A stretch of DNA of 64,000 bases from JAFDWI01 sp964449375 (GTDB taxonomy: Bacteria > Actinomycetota > Acidimicrobiia > Acidimicrobiales > Iamiaceae). The notes below the pieces were generated by a model, which was not told the origin of the DNA, did no database searches, and was given only the letters and a program-made list of their open reading frames with translations. Below are positions 1 to 8,230 of the stretch, in pieces. Positions within the stretch are counted from its first letter, which is position 1. Every line of letters begins with the position of its first letter. The position numbers and the translations under genes are program-made. The DNA lies in the NCBI GenBank assembly GCA_964449375.1, contig CAYVAS010000003.1:1-64000 (forward strand). Direction: 5' to 3'.

Positions 1-32
1 GTTTCGGCCCAGCCTGGCTGGGGTCAGGGACC

Positions 33-1049
33 GTGGACGCCCCCTCCGGTCCCGCTCCCGCCCCAGCCGGCGTGGTTCCCCCCTCCCCCGCCGCCCCCGC
101 CCCCACATCCCGCCCCCGGACCCTTCTGACGATGGCCTATCCCTTCCGCGACGAACGCCCCTCCAGGGTCCTGGCCTGGGGCACCTGGCTGCTGCTGCTG
201 ATCTGCGTGGTGACCTTCGCCTTCGCCCAACCCAAGCCCATGCAGGGGCTCACCCACGGACTCACCGTCGAGGAGAACGCGGCCGCCATCCTGGAGATTC
301 GCGCGTTTCAGGACCGCTGGGCACTCGTGCCCTGCGAGATCACCCACGGTCGCAGCATCAGCGCCGGCGCGCCCTGCGACGGCTACCCGGTGGACCGTCC
401 CGATGCCTACGCCGACAAGAACATCTGGGTCCCCTTCCTCACCGCGCTGTTCCTTCACGCCAACCTGCTGCACCTGTTCGGCAACATGCTGTTTCTCTGG
501 GTGTTCGGTCGAGGACTGGAGGAACGGATCGGAACGGCCGGGATCGTCGCGCTCTTCGTCGCCGGGGGCATCGCCGCATTCCTCGGCTACGTGGCCGTCG
601 CGCCCGAGACCGCGCTGCCGGTCCTGGGCGCCTCGGGAGCCGTTGCCGCGGTCATGGGCGCCTACCTGGTGCTGCAACCGACCCGTCGTATCCTCAGCTT
701 CGTGTACGCCGCCGGTGTCCAGGTGGTCTACCTACCGGCCTGGGCGGTGCTGGCGTTCTTCTTCGTGGCCCAGTTCTTCACCGCCCCCCACGAACGCGTC
801 GCCTGGCAGGCCCACGTCGCCGGCATGATCTTCGGCATGGGCGTCGCCGCGATCTGGCGCTGGCGGGACCCGGCGCTGGCCGCCTCCCACCCGTCCACCG
901 AATCCGACCAGGACCGACCCGAACCGGACCCCGCGCCCGCCGACGCCTGGACCGCCACCCTGCCCGAAGGACCTCCCGTGGCTCCCGAGCCCTCCGGTGC
1001 GCTCAGTGGTCCTCCAGCCGCCGGACCGGCAGTCGCATCTCGGGGCTGA
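33..1049 (+). CDS. Rhomboid family intramembrane serine protease
   Basis: This is a polytopic membrane protease that would cleave substrate transmembrane segments inside the lipid bilayer. The conserved N-terminal helix pattern with HANLLHLFGNMLFLW is present. The catalytic serine lies in the GASGAV motif and the catalytic histidine in QAHVAGMIFG. The last ~65 residues are a Pro/Ala-rich tail. The start is uncertain. The frame is open to the left edge of the window, GTG at 33 precedes a Pro/Ala-rich stretch, and ATG at 132 begins the MAYPFRDERPSR segment where family members usually start. The gene may therefore be 5'-partial. Its 3' end overlaps the convergent acetyltransferase gene by 47 bp. 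Confidence 0.88.
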   Translation: MDAPSGPAPAPAGVVPPSPAAPAPTSRPRTLLTMAYPFRDERPSRVLAWGTWLLLLICVVTFAFAQPKPMQGLTHGLTVEENAAAILEIRAFQDRWALVPCEITHGRSISAGAPCDGYPVDRPDAYADKNIWVPFLTALFLHANLLHLFGNMLFLWVFGRGLEERIGTAGIVALFVAGGIAAFLGYVAVAPETALPVLGASGAVAAVMGAYLVLQPTRRILSFVYAAGVQVVYLPAWAVLAFFFVAQFFTAPHERVAWQAHVAGMIFGMGVAAIWRWRDPALAASHPSTESDQDRPEPDPAPADAWTATLPEGPPVAPEPSGALSGPPAAGPAVASRG

Positions 1050-3657
1050 CCAGTTCCAGTCGGACCCGCACGTCGGTCACCCACGCCCCGGACATCGACG
1101 CGATCACCGGATCCAGCACGACCGCCGCCACTTCGCCAAGCTGTTCGGCCAGCACCGAACAACGCTGCAGCACGTCGACCACCGATTCGACCGCCTGGTC
1201 CAGGGCCGCACCGGACAGCGGCGCCGCGCCGGATTGTGGTTCGGTGAACGCCTCGACCAGCCCGGCCCGTCGCACCATCGAGTGCGCGTCGGTGTCCGAC
1301 GCGGGCACCACCTGGACCGCGGGTGGGTGGGCTTCGGGCGCGAACGCCCGGTCCACCTCGAGGGTGAGCACCCCGCCGACCAGGTCGCTGCGGACCATCC
1401 CGATCCGCAGATCCACCCCCGCATCGGCCATCTGCTGCACCACGCAGGTGTCCATGGCCGCGCCCAGGTGGGCCCGCATGCGGGCATGGGCGTTGCGGAG
1501 CTGGTCCGCGTCGTGCAGATCCACGGCCACCCCACCGGCCTCGGTCTTGGCCGGCCGGGGAACGCCGCCGGCCTTGAGCGCGACCGGCCAGCCGATGGTC
1601 TCGGCCGCGGCGACCGCCTCGTCCGCAGAGTGGGCCAGCGCCCGCTCCACCATCGGGACTCCGGCAGCGGCGAGGATCGTGGCGGCACCATCGTGGTCCA
1701 GCCACCCCGAACCCCCGGTCCGCGACCGATCAAGTGCGTCGCGGAGTACGGCGGCCTGATCCGGATCGGACTCTGGCAGCTCGCCGGGATCCCGGGCGAG
1801 CCAGTCGCCGTAGCGGGCGATCCTGCCGACGGCACGCACGGCGGTCTCGGGAAACGGGAACACCGGCACCGGCGAGTCGGTCCGCCGGCCGGTCCGCGGC
1901 TGCAGCCCCAGGTAGGTGGCCACCACCGGAACCGGCGAGTCCGTCGCGGCCTCGACGATAAGGGGTTCGAACTCGTCGATGGCCCCGGGGAGCGACGGGG
2001 TGCACAACACCAGGACCGCGTCGACCTCCGGGTGGTGACACAGCTCGCGCAACGCATCGGCGAAGTTCACCGGGTCCACGTCGAAGCCCAGATCCACCGG
2101 GTTGGACCGGCCCGCGACCTCGACCTGCGCGGGCACGAGACCGACGCCCGCCGCCGCGTCCAGCGCCAGTCGGGCAGGACTGCGGGCGTTCGACAGGATC
2201 GCAAGGCGCCGTCCTCTCGGAACCGGTTGGCGTGAGAGCACCCCGGCCACGTCGAGCAGATCCGAAAGCGTGTCGACCCGGATCATGCCGGTCTGGGCCA
2301 GAAGCACATCCACATCCGCGGTCACGGGGAGCCCGGTGCCCCAGGTGTCCAGGGGAAGGGCGCCCCCGCTCTTGACCGCCACCACGGGCTTCTCCAGGGC
2401 CAGGCTTCGGGTGGTGCGCGCGAAGGTCGACGGATCCCCGAAGCTCTCCAGATACAGCAGCACCATCTCGGTGGCCTCGTCGTCGGTCCAGTAGCTGAGC
2501 AGGTCGCTGTTGGTCACGTCCGACTGGTTGCCCAACGACACGAAGGTCGAGATGCCCAGCTCGCGCCGGGCCGCGTGTTCGATGATGGCCGCGCCCAGGG
2601 TCCCCGACTGGGACGACACCCCGATCGTCCCGGTGCGGGGATGGACGTCGACGAACGTGGCCTGCAACGCGACCTCCGCGGCGGTGTTGATCACGCCCAT
2701 CGAGTTGGGGCCCAACACCCGCATGCCCCACCGACGGGCCCGGGCCACCACCGTGCGTTCGAGTTCGGCACCCGCGTCATCGACATCGGAGAACCCCGCC
2801 GAGATGATCACCAGTCCGTGCACGTGGCGGCGGGCGCAGTCGTTGACGACCCCGGCGACGGCGTCGCGGGGCACACACACCACCGCCACGTCGATGTCGT
2901 CGGGCACCGCGGCCACCGACGGGTAGGCCTGCACGCCCCGGATCCGGTCTGCCGACGGGTTGACCGGCACCACCTGCCCGGTGAACCCGCCGTCGAGAAT
3001 GCTGGCGAACATCAGGTGGCCGATGGAGGCCTCGTCCCGTGAGGCGCCCACCACCGCGATCGACCGGGGAGCCAGGAGCCGGTGGATCGACCGGGCGTAG
3101 GACGCCCGGGCCCGTTCGGCCACCAGCGCGCGGGCCTGCGGTGTCGGTTCGATGCCGACCGAGACCTCGATCACGCCGTCGGCAAAGGTGCTCTCGACCT
3201 CGAAACCCGCGCGCCGGAACACCGACAGCATCCGGCGGTTCTCGGGAAGGACCTGGGCGACGAACCCGCTCAACCCGATCTGGCGGGCCGCGGCGGCCAG
3301 GTACTCCAGCAACAGCGTGGCGATTCCCCGCCCCCGATGGGCCTCGTCGGTGAAGAACGCGACCTCGGCCACCTCGGTGGTGGGATACCGGTCGTACCGG
3401 GCGACGCCGACGAGTTCGGATCCGATGAGGCCCACGAAGGCCATCCGGTCCTCGTAGTCGACCCGGGTGAGCCGTTCGAGGTCCGCCTTGCTGAGCTGGG
3501 GTCGAGGCGAGAAGTACCGGTAGTAGATGCTCTCGGCGGACTGGCGAGCGTGGAACGCCTCGATCAACTCGGCGTCACCGGGATGGATGGGACGCACGTG
3601 CATCGTTCCTCCATCTGCGAGGAGGACGTCTGCTTCCCAGCGTCCCGGTGCGTCCAC
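1003..3657 (-). CDS. GNAT acetyltransferase fused to NDP-forming acyl-CoA synthetase-like protein (Pat type)
   Basis: An N-terminal GNAT domain (RPIHPGDAEL through the acetyl-CoA loop RGRGIA) is followed by the CoA-binding fold (IAVVGASRDEASIG), the succinyl-CoA-ligase-like domains and a C-terminal ATP-grasp domain. This architecture is typical of protein lysine acetyltransferases that control acyl-CoA synthetases, and of bifunctional ADP-forming acetate-CoA ligases. The phosphohistidine motif expected after VKSGG (usually SHT-A/G-AL) reads DTWGTGL, with no histidine, so the synthetase part is probably regulatory. Starts considered: GTG 3657 (chosen because the family-conserved WEADV..DGGT segment lies upstream of the GNAT core), ATG 3603 (best GGAGGAA ribosome site) and ATG 3717 (would overlap the divergent gene). 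Confidence 0.87.
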   Translation of the reverse strand: MDAPGRWEADVLLADGGTMHVRPIHPGDAELIEAFHARQSAESIYYRYFSPRPQLSKADLERLTRVDYEDRMAFVGLIGSELVGVARYDRYPTTEVAEVAFFTDEAHRGRGIATLLLEYLAAAARQIGLSGFVAQVLPENRRMLSVFRRAGFEVESTFADGVIEVSVGIEPTPQARALVAERARASYARSIHRLLAPRSIAVVGASRDEASIGHLMFASILDGGFTGQVVPVNPSADRIRGVQAYPSVAAVPDDIDVAVVCVPRDAVAGVVNDCARRHVHGLVIISAGFSDVDDAGAELERTVVARARRWGMRVLGPNSMGVINTAAEVALQATFVDVHPRTGTIGVSSQSGTLGAAIIEHAARRELGISTFVSLGNQSDVTNSDLLSYWTDDEATEMVLLYLESFGDPSTFARTTRSLALEKPVVAVKSGGALPLDTWGTGLPVTADVDVLLAQTGMIRVDTLSDLLDVAGVLSRQPVPRGRRLAILSNARSPARLALDAAAGVGLVPAQVEVAGRSNPVDLGFDVDPVNFADALRELCHHPEVDAVLVLCTPSLPGAIDEFEPLIVEAATDSPVPVVATYLGLQPRTGRRTDSPVPVFPFPETAVRAVGRIARYGDWLARDPGELPESDPDQAAVLRDALDRSRTGGSGWLDHDGAATILAAAGVPMVERALAHSADEAVAAAETIGWPVALKAGGVPRPAKTEAGGVAVDLHDADQLRNAHARMRAHLGAAMDTCVVQQMADAGVDLRIGMVRSDLVGGVLTLEVDRAFAPEAHPPAVQVVPASDTDAHSMVRRAGLVEAFTEPQSGAAPLSGAALDQAVESVVDVLQRCSVLAEQLGEVAAVVLDPVIASMSGAWVTDVRVRLELVSPEMRLPVRRLEDH

Positions 3658-3682
3658 GGACCCCACGCTACGTTGTGGGTCG

Positions 3683-4459
3683 ATGACGACCACGCCGACC
3701 CCCACCTCCTTCGACATCGAGGGTCGACGGGTGGACCTTCCTGTGGAGATCCGCCACGCACGTCAGTGGGCAACCACCTGGCTGGTGCCCGCCCGGGCGG
3801 CGCAGACGATGATCGACGCCTCGGGTCTGGAGGTCCTCCAACCCGTACCGGGACGTGCCGTGTTCTCCCTCGCATTCGTGGACTACCTCGACGGGGACCT
3901 CGACACCTATCACGAGGTCGCCTTCTCGGTCCTGGTGCGCCCCCACGACGCGCCCCTTGGACCCGGCCCTCTCGACGGGATACGGGCGCTGCGAACCGGG
4001 GCGCTGGGTGCCTACATCCACGATCTGCCCGTGGACCAGCCCTTCACCCTGGCGGCGGGTACCACGATCTGGGGCTACCCCAAGTGGCTCGCGGAGATCT
4101 CCCTGACCCGCCTCGCCGGCGCCACGGCATGCACCCTGGCGATCGACGGTGCGCACCAGTTCACCCTGCAGGTGCGCGAAGGGGGGCTGCTGCCCTTCCC
4201 CGCCGAGATGCCGCCGACCTATTCGTGGCGCGACGGTGTCCTGCGACGGACCACCTGGCAGCTGCAGGCCCGAGGGGGCTCCTCACGCCTGGGCGGCGCT
4301 CGCCTCGCCTTGGGAGCTTCCGGGCCCGTGGTCCGCCAACTACGCCGGCTCCAACTTCCCCGACGGTGCCTGTTCTCCGCGTCGACGCCGCATCTGCGGT
4401 CCACCTTCGGAGCTCCCGAGGTCGTCACGGCGCAGGCCGCCGGGGAGCCGGCGGCCTGA
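3683..4459 (+). CDS. Acetoacetate decarboxylase family protein
   Basis: This is a predicted cytoplasmic decarboxylase or related Schiff-base enzyme of the acetoacetate decarboxylase superfamily, about 258 residues. The family signature WGYPKWLAEI is present, and its lysine would be the Schiff-base residue. ATG 3683 is used because the preceding in-frame stretch is the reverse of the divergent gene and lacks family character. It is divergent from the GNAT/synthetase gene with only 25-80 bp between starts, so a shared promoter region is likely. The true substrate (acetoacetate or another 3-oxo acid) cannot be told from sequence alone. tRNA-Val follows on the other strand 5 bp downstream. Confidence 0.82.
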   Translation: MTTTPTPTSFDIEGRRVDLPVEIRHARQWATTWLVPARAAQTMIDASGLEVLQPVPGRAVFSLAFVDYLDGDLDTYHEVAFSVLVRPHDAPLGPGPLDGIRALRTGALGAYIHDLPVDQPFTLAAGTTIWGYPKWLAEISLTRLAGATACTLAIDGAHQFTLQVREGGLLPFPAEMPPTYSWRDGVLRRTTWQLQARGGSSRLGGARLALGASGPVVRQLRRLQLPRRCLFSASTPHLRSTFGAPEVVTAQAAGEPAA

Positions 4460-4464
4460 AGGGG

Positions 4465-4538
4465 TGGGCGATGAGGGATTCGAACCCCCGACCCCCTGCG
4501 CGTCATGCAGGTGCTCTAGCCAACTGAGCTAATCGCCC
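4465..4538 (-). tRNA. tRNA-Val (anticodon GAC)
   Basis: On the minus strand the sequence folds as a standard tRNA. The acceptor GGGCGAT pairs with ATCGCCC, the D arm begins TAGCTCAGTTGG, the anticodon stem is CCTGC/GCAGG with loop ATGACGC giving anticodon GAC, and the T arm contains GGTTCGAATCC. The discriminator is A and CCA is not encoded. The variable loop is short (class I). Confidence 0.95.
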
Positions 4539-4595
4539 CGGTGCGTTGCCGATCGTAGCACCGCGCGGGCGAAACGCCCCGGCCCGCGGGGTTGC

Positions 4596-5633
4596 TCACA
4601 TCCAGCCGTTGCGGCGGAACAGGCGGTACAGCGCGGCACACGCGGCGGCGATGAAGGCCACGACCACGAAGTAGCCGTAGCGCCACTTCAGTTCGGGCAT
4701 GTTCGTGAAGTTCATGCCGTAGATGCCCGCCACCGCGGTGGGTACCAGTGCGATGGCCGCCCAGGCCGAGATCTTGCGCATGTCCTCGTTCTGACGGACG
4801 AAGATCTCGTTCTGGCGCAACGCGACCATGGCGATGTTGGCCTGCAGGGCGTCGTTGAGCAGCCGGTCGTGGCTCTCGATGGCGTCCGAGGTGCGTTGGA
4901 CGTGGTCGTGCACGTCCCGGAAGTAGGGCGCCGAGTCCGGATGCACGCCCGGGACCAGGCCCAGCGTGAGTCGCTCCAGAGGTCGGAGCAGGGGCAGCAC
5001 GGCCCGGCGGAACAGCGAGATCTCCCTCTTGAGCTTGTAGATCCGTTCGGCGTGGTCGCCCTCGTCGCCGGAGAACACCTGGGCCTCGATCTCGTCGACG
5101 TCCTCGTTGATGTAGTCGATCGTCTGTTCGTACTGGTCGACCACGAGGTCCGCGATCCGGTACAGCACGCCCGAGGGACCGAGTTCGGACAGGTCACTGC
5201 CGGCGTCGAACTCGGCGCGCACGTCGCGCAGCACCGTGGTGGGCCCGTGCCGCACCGTGACCACGAAGCCCGGTCCGACGAAGATCGCCACCTCGCTCAC
5301 CTGCACGATCTCGGTGTGGTCGATGTAGTCGACCGGTTTGAGCACCACGAACACGACGTCGTCGTAGACCTCCAACTTGGGACGCTGGTGCGCGGACACC
5401 GCGTCCTCCACGGCGAGGGGAGGCAGGTCGAACTCGCGGGCGACGGCGGCGATGTCGGTTTCGGACGGCTGGCGCAGCCCGATCCACACGAACCCCGAGG
5501 TGGTGCGCGACAGCTCTGCCGCCTCGGTCACCGAGAGCCGACCCCGACCGCGGCGGCCGTCTTCGTAGACGGCGCTGTCTCCCACCACGCCGGGTGAGAA
5601 CTGCGTTGCGGCGCTGGTCTGCTCGGTGGACAT
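4596..5633 (-). CDS. corA: CorA family magnesium/cobalt transporter
   Basis: This is a pentameric inner-membrane divalent-cation channel. A long cytosolic alpha/beta and helical funnel domain comes first. Two C-terminal membrane helices follow, joined by the signature selectivity loop GMNF (IYGMNFTNMPEL) near residue 310. The 345-residue length is normal, and the protein ends with a basic RRNGWM tail after TM2. ATG 5633 is preceded by a GAGAAG-type ribosome site. It lies 12 bp downstream of the LLM oxidoreductase stop on the same strand side. No Mg-responsive leader was seen. Confidence 0.93.
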   Translation of the reverse strand: MSTEQTSAATQFSPGVVGDSAVYEDGRRGRGRLSVTEAAELSRTTSGFVWIGLRQPSETDIAAVAREFDLPPLAVEDAVSAHQRPKLEVYDDVVFVVLKPVDYIDHTEIVQVSEVAIFVGPGFVVTVRHGPTTVLRDVRAEFDAGSDLSELGPSGVLYRIADLVVDQYEQTIDYINEDVDEIEAQVFSGDEGDHAERIYKLKREISLFRRAVLPLLRPLERLTLGLVPGVHPDSAPYFRDVHDHVQRTSDAIESHDRLLNDALQANIAMVALRQNEIFVRQNEDMRKISAWAAIALVPTAVAGIYGMNFTNMPELKWRYGYFVVVAFIAAACAALYRLFRRNGWM

Positions 5634-5645
5634 CGCTTCTCAACG

Positions 5646-6503
5646 CTACCGAGTCGTCGCGGCTCGCTGGGTACCGAGATGTGCGGCGTAGGTGTCGAGG
5701 GTGGCCAGCACCGACGTCGTGTCGCCCATCGGTACCCGAAGCACCACCTCGTCGCAGCCCAACTCGGCATAGTGGTCGAGCTTGCCGGCGGTGGGTACGA
5801 CCCCGAAGGGCACCACCGAGGGTCGACCGCTCCGTCCCGCCGCCCGCCAGGCCTCCTCCAGACGCGGCAACGTCTCGGTCAGCCCGCTCCCTCCGATGGG
5901 CATCCAACCGTCGGCAAGCTCGGCGACCGCCGCGAACAGGCGGGGTCCGGCACCACCTCCAAGCAGCGTTCGTACCCGCGGCTGCTGGACGGTCTTGGGC
6001 CAGGCGTAGGCCGGGTCCAGGTCGAGCAGCTCACCGTGGAAGGACGCCTCGGGCTGGGACCACAGCGCCTGCATCAACCCCAGCGCCTCGGCCACCCGCT
6101 GCCGTCGGGTGGAGAACTCCACTCCGTGATCGGCGGCTTCTGCCCGGTTCCAGCCGTACCCGAAGCCCAACACGAACCGTCCATCCGAGACGTGATCCAG
6201 GGTCGCGATGCGCTTGGCGAGGCCGATCGGATCGTGCTGGGCGACCAGCAACACCCCGGTGCCCAACCGGATCCTGTCGGTGACCGCCGCCATCATGGCC
6301 AGGGCCACCAGCGGGTCCAGGCTCCGCCGGTAGTCCTCCAGTCGGACCCCGTCGACCAATCCGGGCGGCTCGGCGGCCCGGACCGGCAGATGCGTGTGCT
6401 CGGGCAGGTAGATCGCGTCGAACCCGCGGTCCTCGACCGCGATGGCCAGGGTGACCGGATCGATCCCCTGATCGGTGAGAAACACCGTGATCCCGATGCG
6501 CAC
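5646..6503 (-). CDS. LLM-class, probably F420-dependent, oxidoreductase
   Basis: This is a TIM-barrel flavin/F420 oxidoreductase of the luciferase-like family (TIGR03619-like). It starts with the first beta strand RIGITVFLTDQG and carries the family's IYLPEHTHLPV segment, the loop LGTGVLLVAQHDP and the G-G-Y/W-rich FVLGFGYGWNRAEA segment. Such enzymes move hydride from reduced F420 to small organic substrates; the substrate is unknown. GTG 6503 is chosen because the barrel begins immediately after it. The longer upstream frame is Pro-rich and non-homologous. About 120 bp separate it from the CTG candidate start of the next gene on the opposite strand. Confidence 0.85.
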   Translation of the reverse strand: MRIGITVFLTDQGIDPVTLAIAVEDRGFDAIYLPEHTHLPVRAAEPPGLVDGVRLEDYRRSLDPLVALAMMAAVTDRIRLGTGVLLVAQHDPIGLAKRIATLDHVSDGRFVLGFGYGWNRAEAADHGVEFSTRRQRVAEALGLMQALWSQPEASFHGELLDLDPAYAWPKTVQQPRVRTLLGGGAGPRLFAAVAELADGWMPIGGSGLTETLPRLEEAWRAAGRSGRPSVVPFGVVPTAGKLDHYAELGCDEVVLRVPMGDTTSVLATLDTYAAHLGTQRAATTR

Positions 6504-6708
6504 CGTCCCAGTATGACCGCGTCGTACGGGGGGAGGTGGAGGGTGCCCGGGGCCGCGCACCGTTTCCGCCGTCGCATCGTGGTACGTTGCACCTAGGACC
6601 GATCGCGCCGAGGGAGGCAGGATCCTGAAGACCGCGCGAGCTTCATCAGAGGCGGATCGCACGGCATCGCCGAGCACACCCCCCGCGGCGCGATGGCACT
6701 GGGATGCC

Positions 6709-8118
6709 GTGACGTGGCGGCGCTTCTATGTCATCGCGGCCCTCGCGCTCGGACTGGCAGCCGTGGTCATCCGTCCCCCGCTGACCGGCATGGACGGGTA
6801 CGCCCATTTCACCCGGGTGGTCACCCTCGGCAACGGGCTCATCATTCCCGCGACCGACGACTCGATGGCCGACCGGTACCGTCTCGACCGGTGCGAGGTC
6901 ACCTTCCTACGAGGCGTCTACGCGGTCGTCTCGGACCTGCGTGTCGCACCGGGCGACGTGAGGATCGAGTTCGGCGACCAGCTCTCGGGATACCGCTGTC
7001 CACCAGGGGGATCCGACCCCGCCGGCGTCGCGGCGTCACGCGCCCCGGCGGCGGATCTCAATCCCCCCCTGGTCTACGCTCCGGCAGCGCTCGGCTACCG
7101 CTCGGCGTCGGCCCTGGAGTCGCCCCTGCCGCGCATCGCCGTCGCCAGAATCGTCCAACTGCTCATCACGGTCGGGATCACGTGGCTGGCACTTCGGATT
7201 CTGCCCCGCGGCCATGGACTGTTCGTCGGACTGGCATTGTTGCCACCGGCGGCCCAACTCGCCGGAACGCTCAGTGCCGATCCGGTGAGTCTGGCGGTGG
7301 TGTTCGTCTGGATCGCCGGTTTGATCAGGACCGTGGACGAGACCACGGCGAATCGTGAGCCACCCGGCCGAGGCCGGATCGCGCTCCTCGCCGCCGCCGG
7401 AGTCGCGGTCGCCATGACCAAACCGATCCTCTGGCCCATTCTGCTCCTCACACTGGCTCTCCCCCGGCAAGACGCCAGCCTGCGGCACCACCTGGGCCGC
7501 CTCGCCGCCATCGTCGGCCCCGCTCTGGCCACGATCGTGATCTGGGAGGTGACCGTGGGCGCGCGCCTCACCATCGTACGACGGGGCGGTATCGACAGTT
7601 CCGAAAGCGCCGATCACCTGTTGCACCACCCCTGGGAGTTCTTCGACGCGGCGGCCCACGGGCTGACCACCGCCTCGGAATGGCGACGATCACTGGACCA
7701 GTTCGCAACGTTCGGCAATCTGCCACTCCCACCGGGCCTGACACCTCCCGTGACGGTGATGGCACTGGTGAGCATCCTCGGCGTGGCACTCACGTGGAGG
7801 GGCTCGCTCGGTTCGGGAGCGGCACCGGTGCAGCGGTCCGACCTGAGGACCTGGGTGGCGATCGGAACCGTCGTCGTGTCGGTCCTCACCATCGAGTTCG
7901 GGCTCGCATTGTCGGACATGCCGACCGGTGGCACCCGTATCACCGGACTGCAGGGCCGCTACCTGATACCGCTGGTCGCGGTCGCATTCTTCGCCACCCG
8001 ACCCCGGGAACACGCCGCCGACCGCCGGTCGCGAGGTGTGGCGACCGTCGGCATCGCTGCGATCCTCCTCGTGAACGTCTGGAGCCTGGCAGCGCTGGCA
8101 ACCACCTACTACACCTGA
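6709..8118 (+). CDS. DUF2142-like polytopic membrane protein
   Basis: The protein has about 10-11 hydrophobic segments and starts with a TM helix followed by the external motif PPLTGMDGYAHFTRV. This is the DUF2142 equivalent of the PxxxxDExxHF loop in GT-C-like membrane proteins. A role in surface glycan or lipid-linked sugar transfer is plausible but unproven. GTG 6709 is the first usual start codon. However, the frame continues upstream without a stop, and a very good ribosome site (AGGGAGG, 6611-6617) sits 7 nt before an in-frame CTG at 6625. A 28-residue N-terminal extension using CTG is therefore possible. The gene stands alone between oppositely oriented or spaced neighbours. Confidence 0.75.
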   Translation: MTWRRFYVIAALALGLAAVVIRPPLTGMDGYAHFTRVVTLGNGLIIPATDDSMADRYRLDRCEVTFLRGVYAVVSDLRVAPGDVRIEFGDQLSGYRCPPGGSDPAGVAASRAPAADLNPPLVYAPAALGYRSASALESPLPRIAVARIVQLLITVGITWLALRILPRGHGLFVGLALLPPAAQLAGTLSADPVSLAVVFVWIAGLIRTVDETTANREPPGRGRIALLAAAGVAVAMTKPILWPILLLTLALPRQDASLRHHLGRLAAIVGPALATIVIWEVTVGARLTIVRRGGIDSSESADHLLHHPWEFFDAAAHGLTTASEWRRSLDQFATFGNLPLPPGLTPPVTVMALVSILGVALTWRGSLGSGAAPVQRSDLRTWVAIGTVVVSVLTIEFGLALSDMPTGGTRITGLQGRYLIPLVAVAFFATRPREHAADRRSRGVATVGIAAILLVNVWSLAALATTYYT

Positions 8119-8230
8119 GTGAGCCCTCCCTCCAGCACCGCGTCCCGGGGTGCAGGCGACCACACCCGGGTGCGCTGATAGCCTCGGGGTGTCCGACGGT
8201 GGCTGCGTTCGATATTCGGGGACCGCACAG

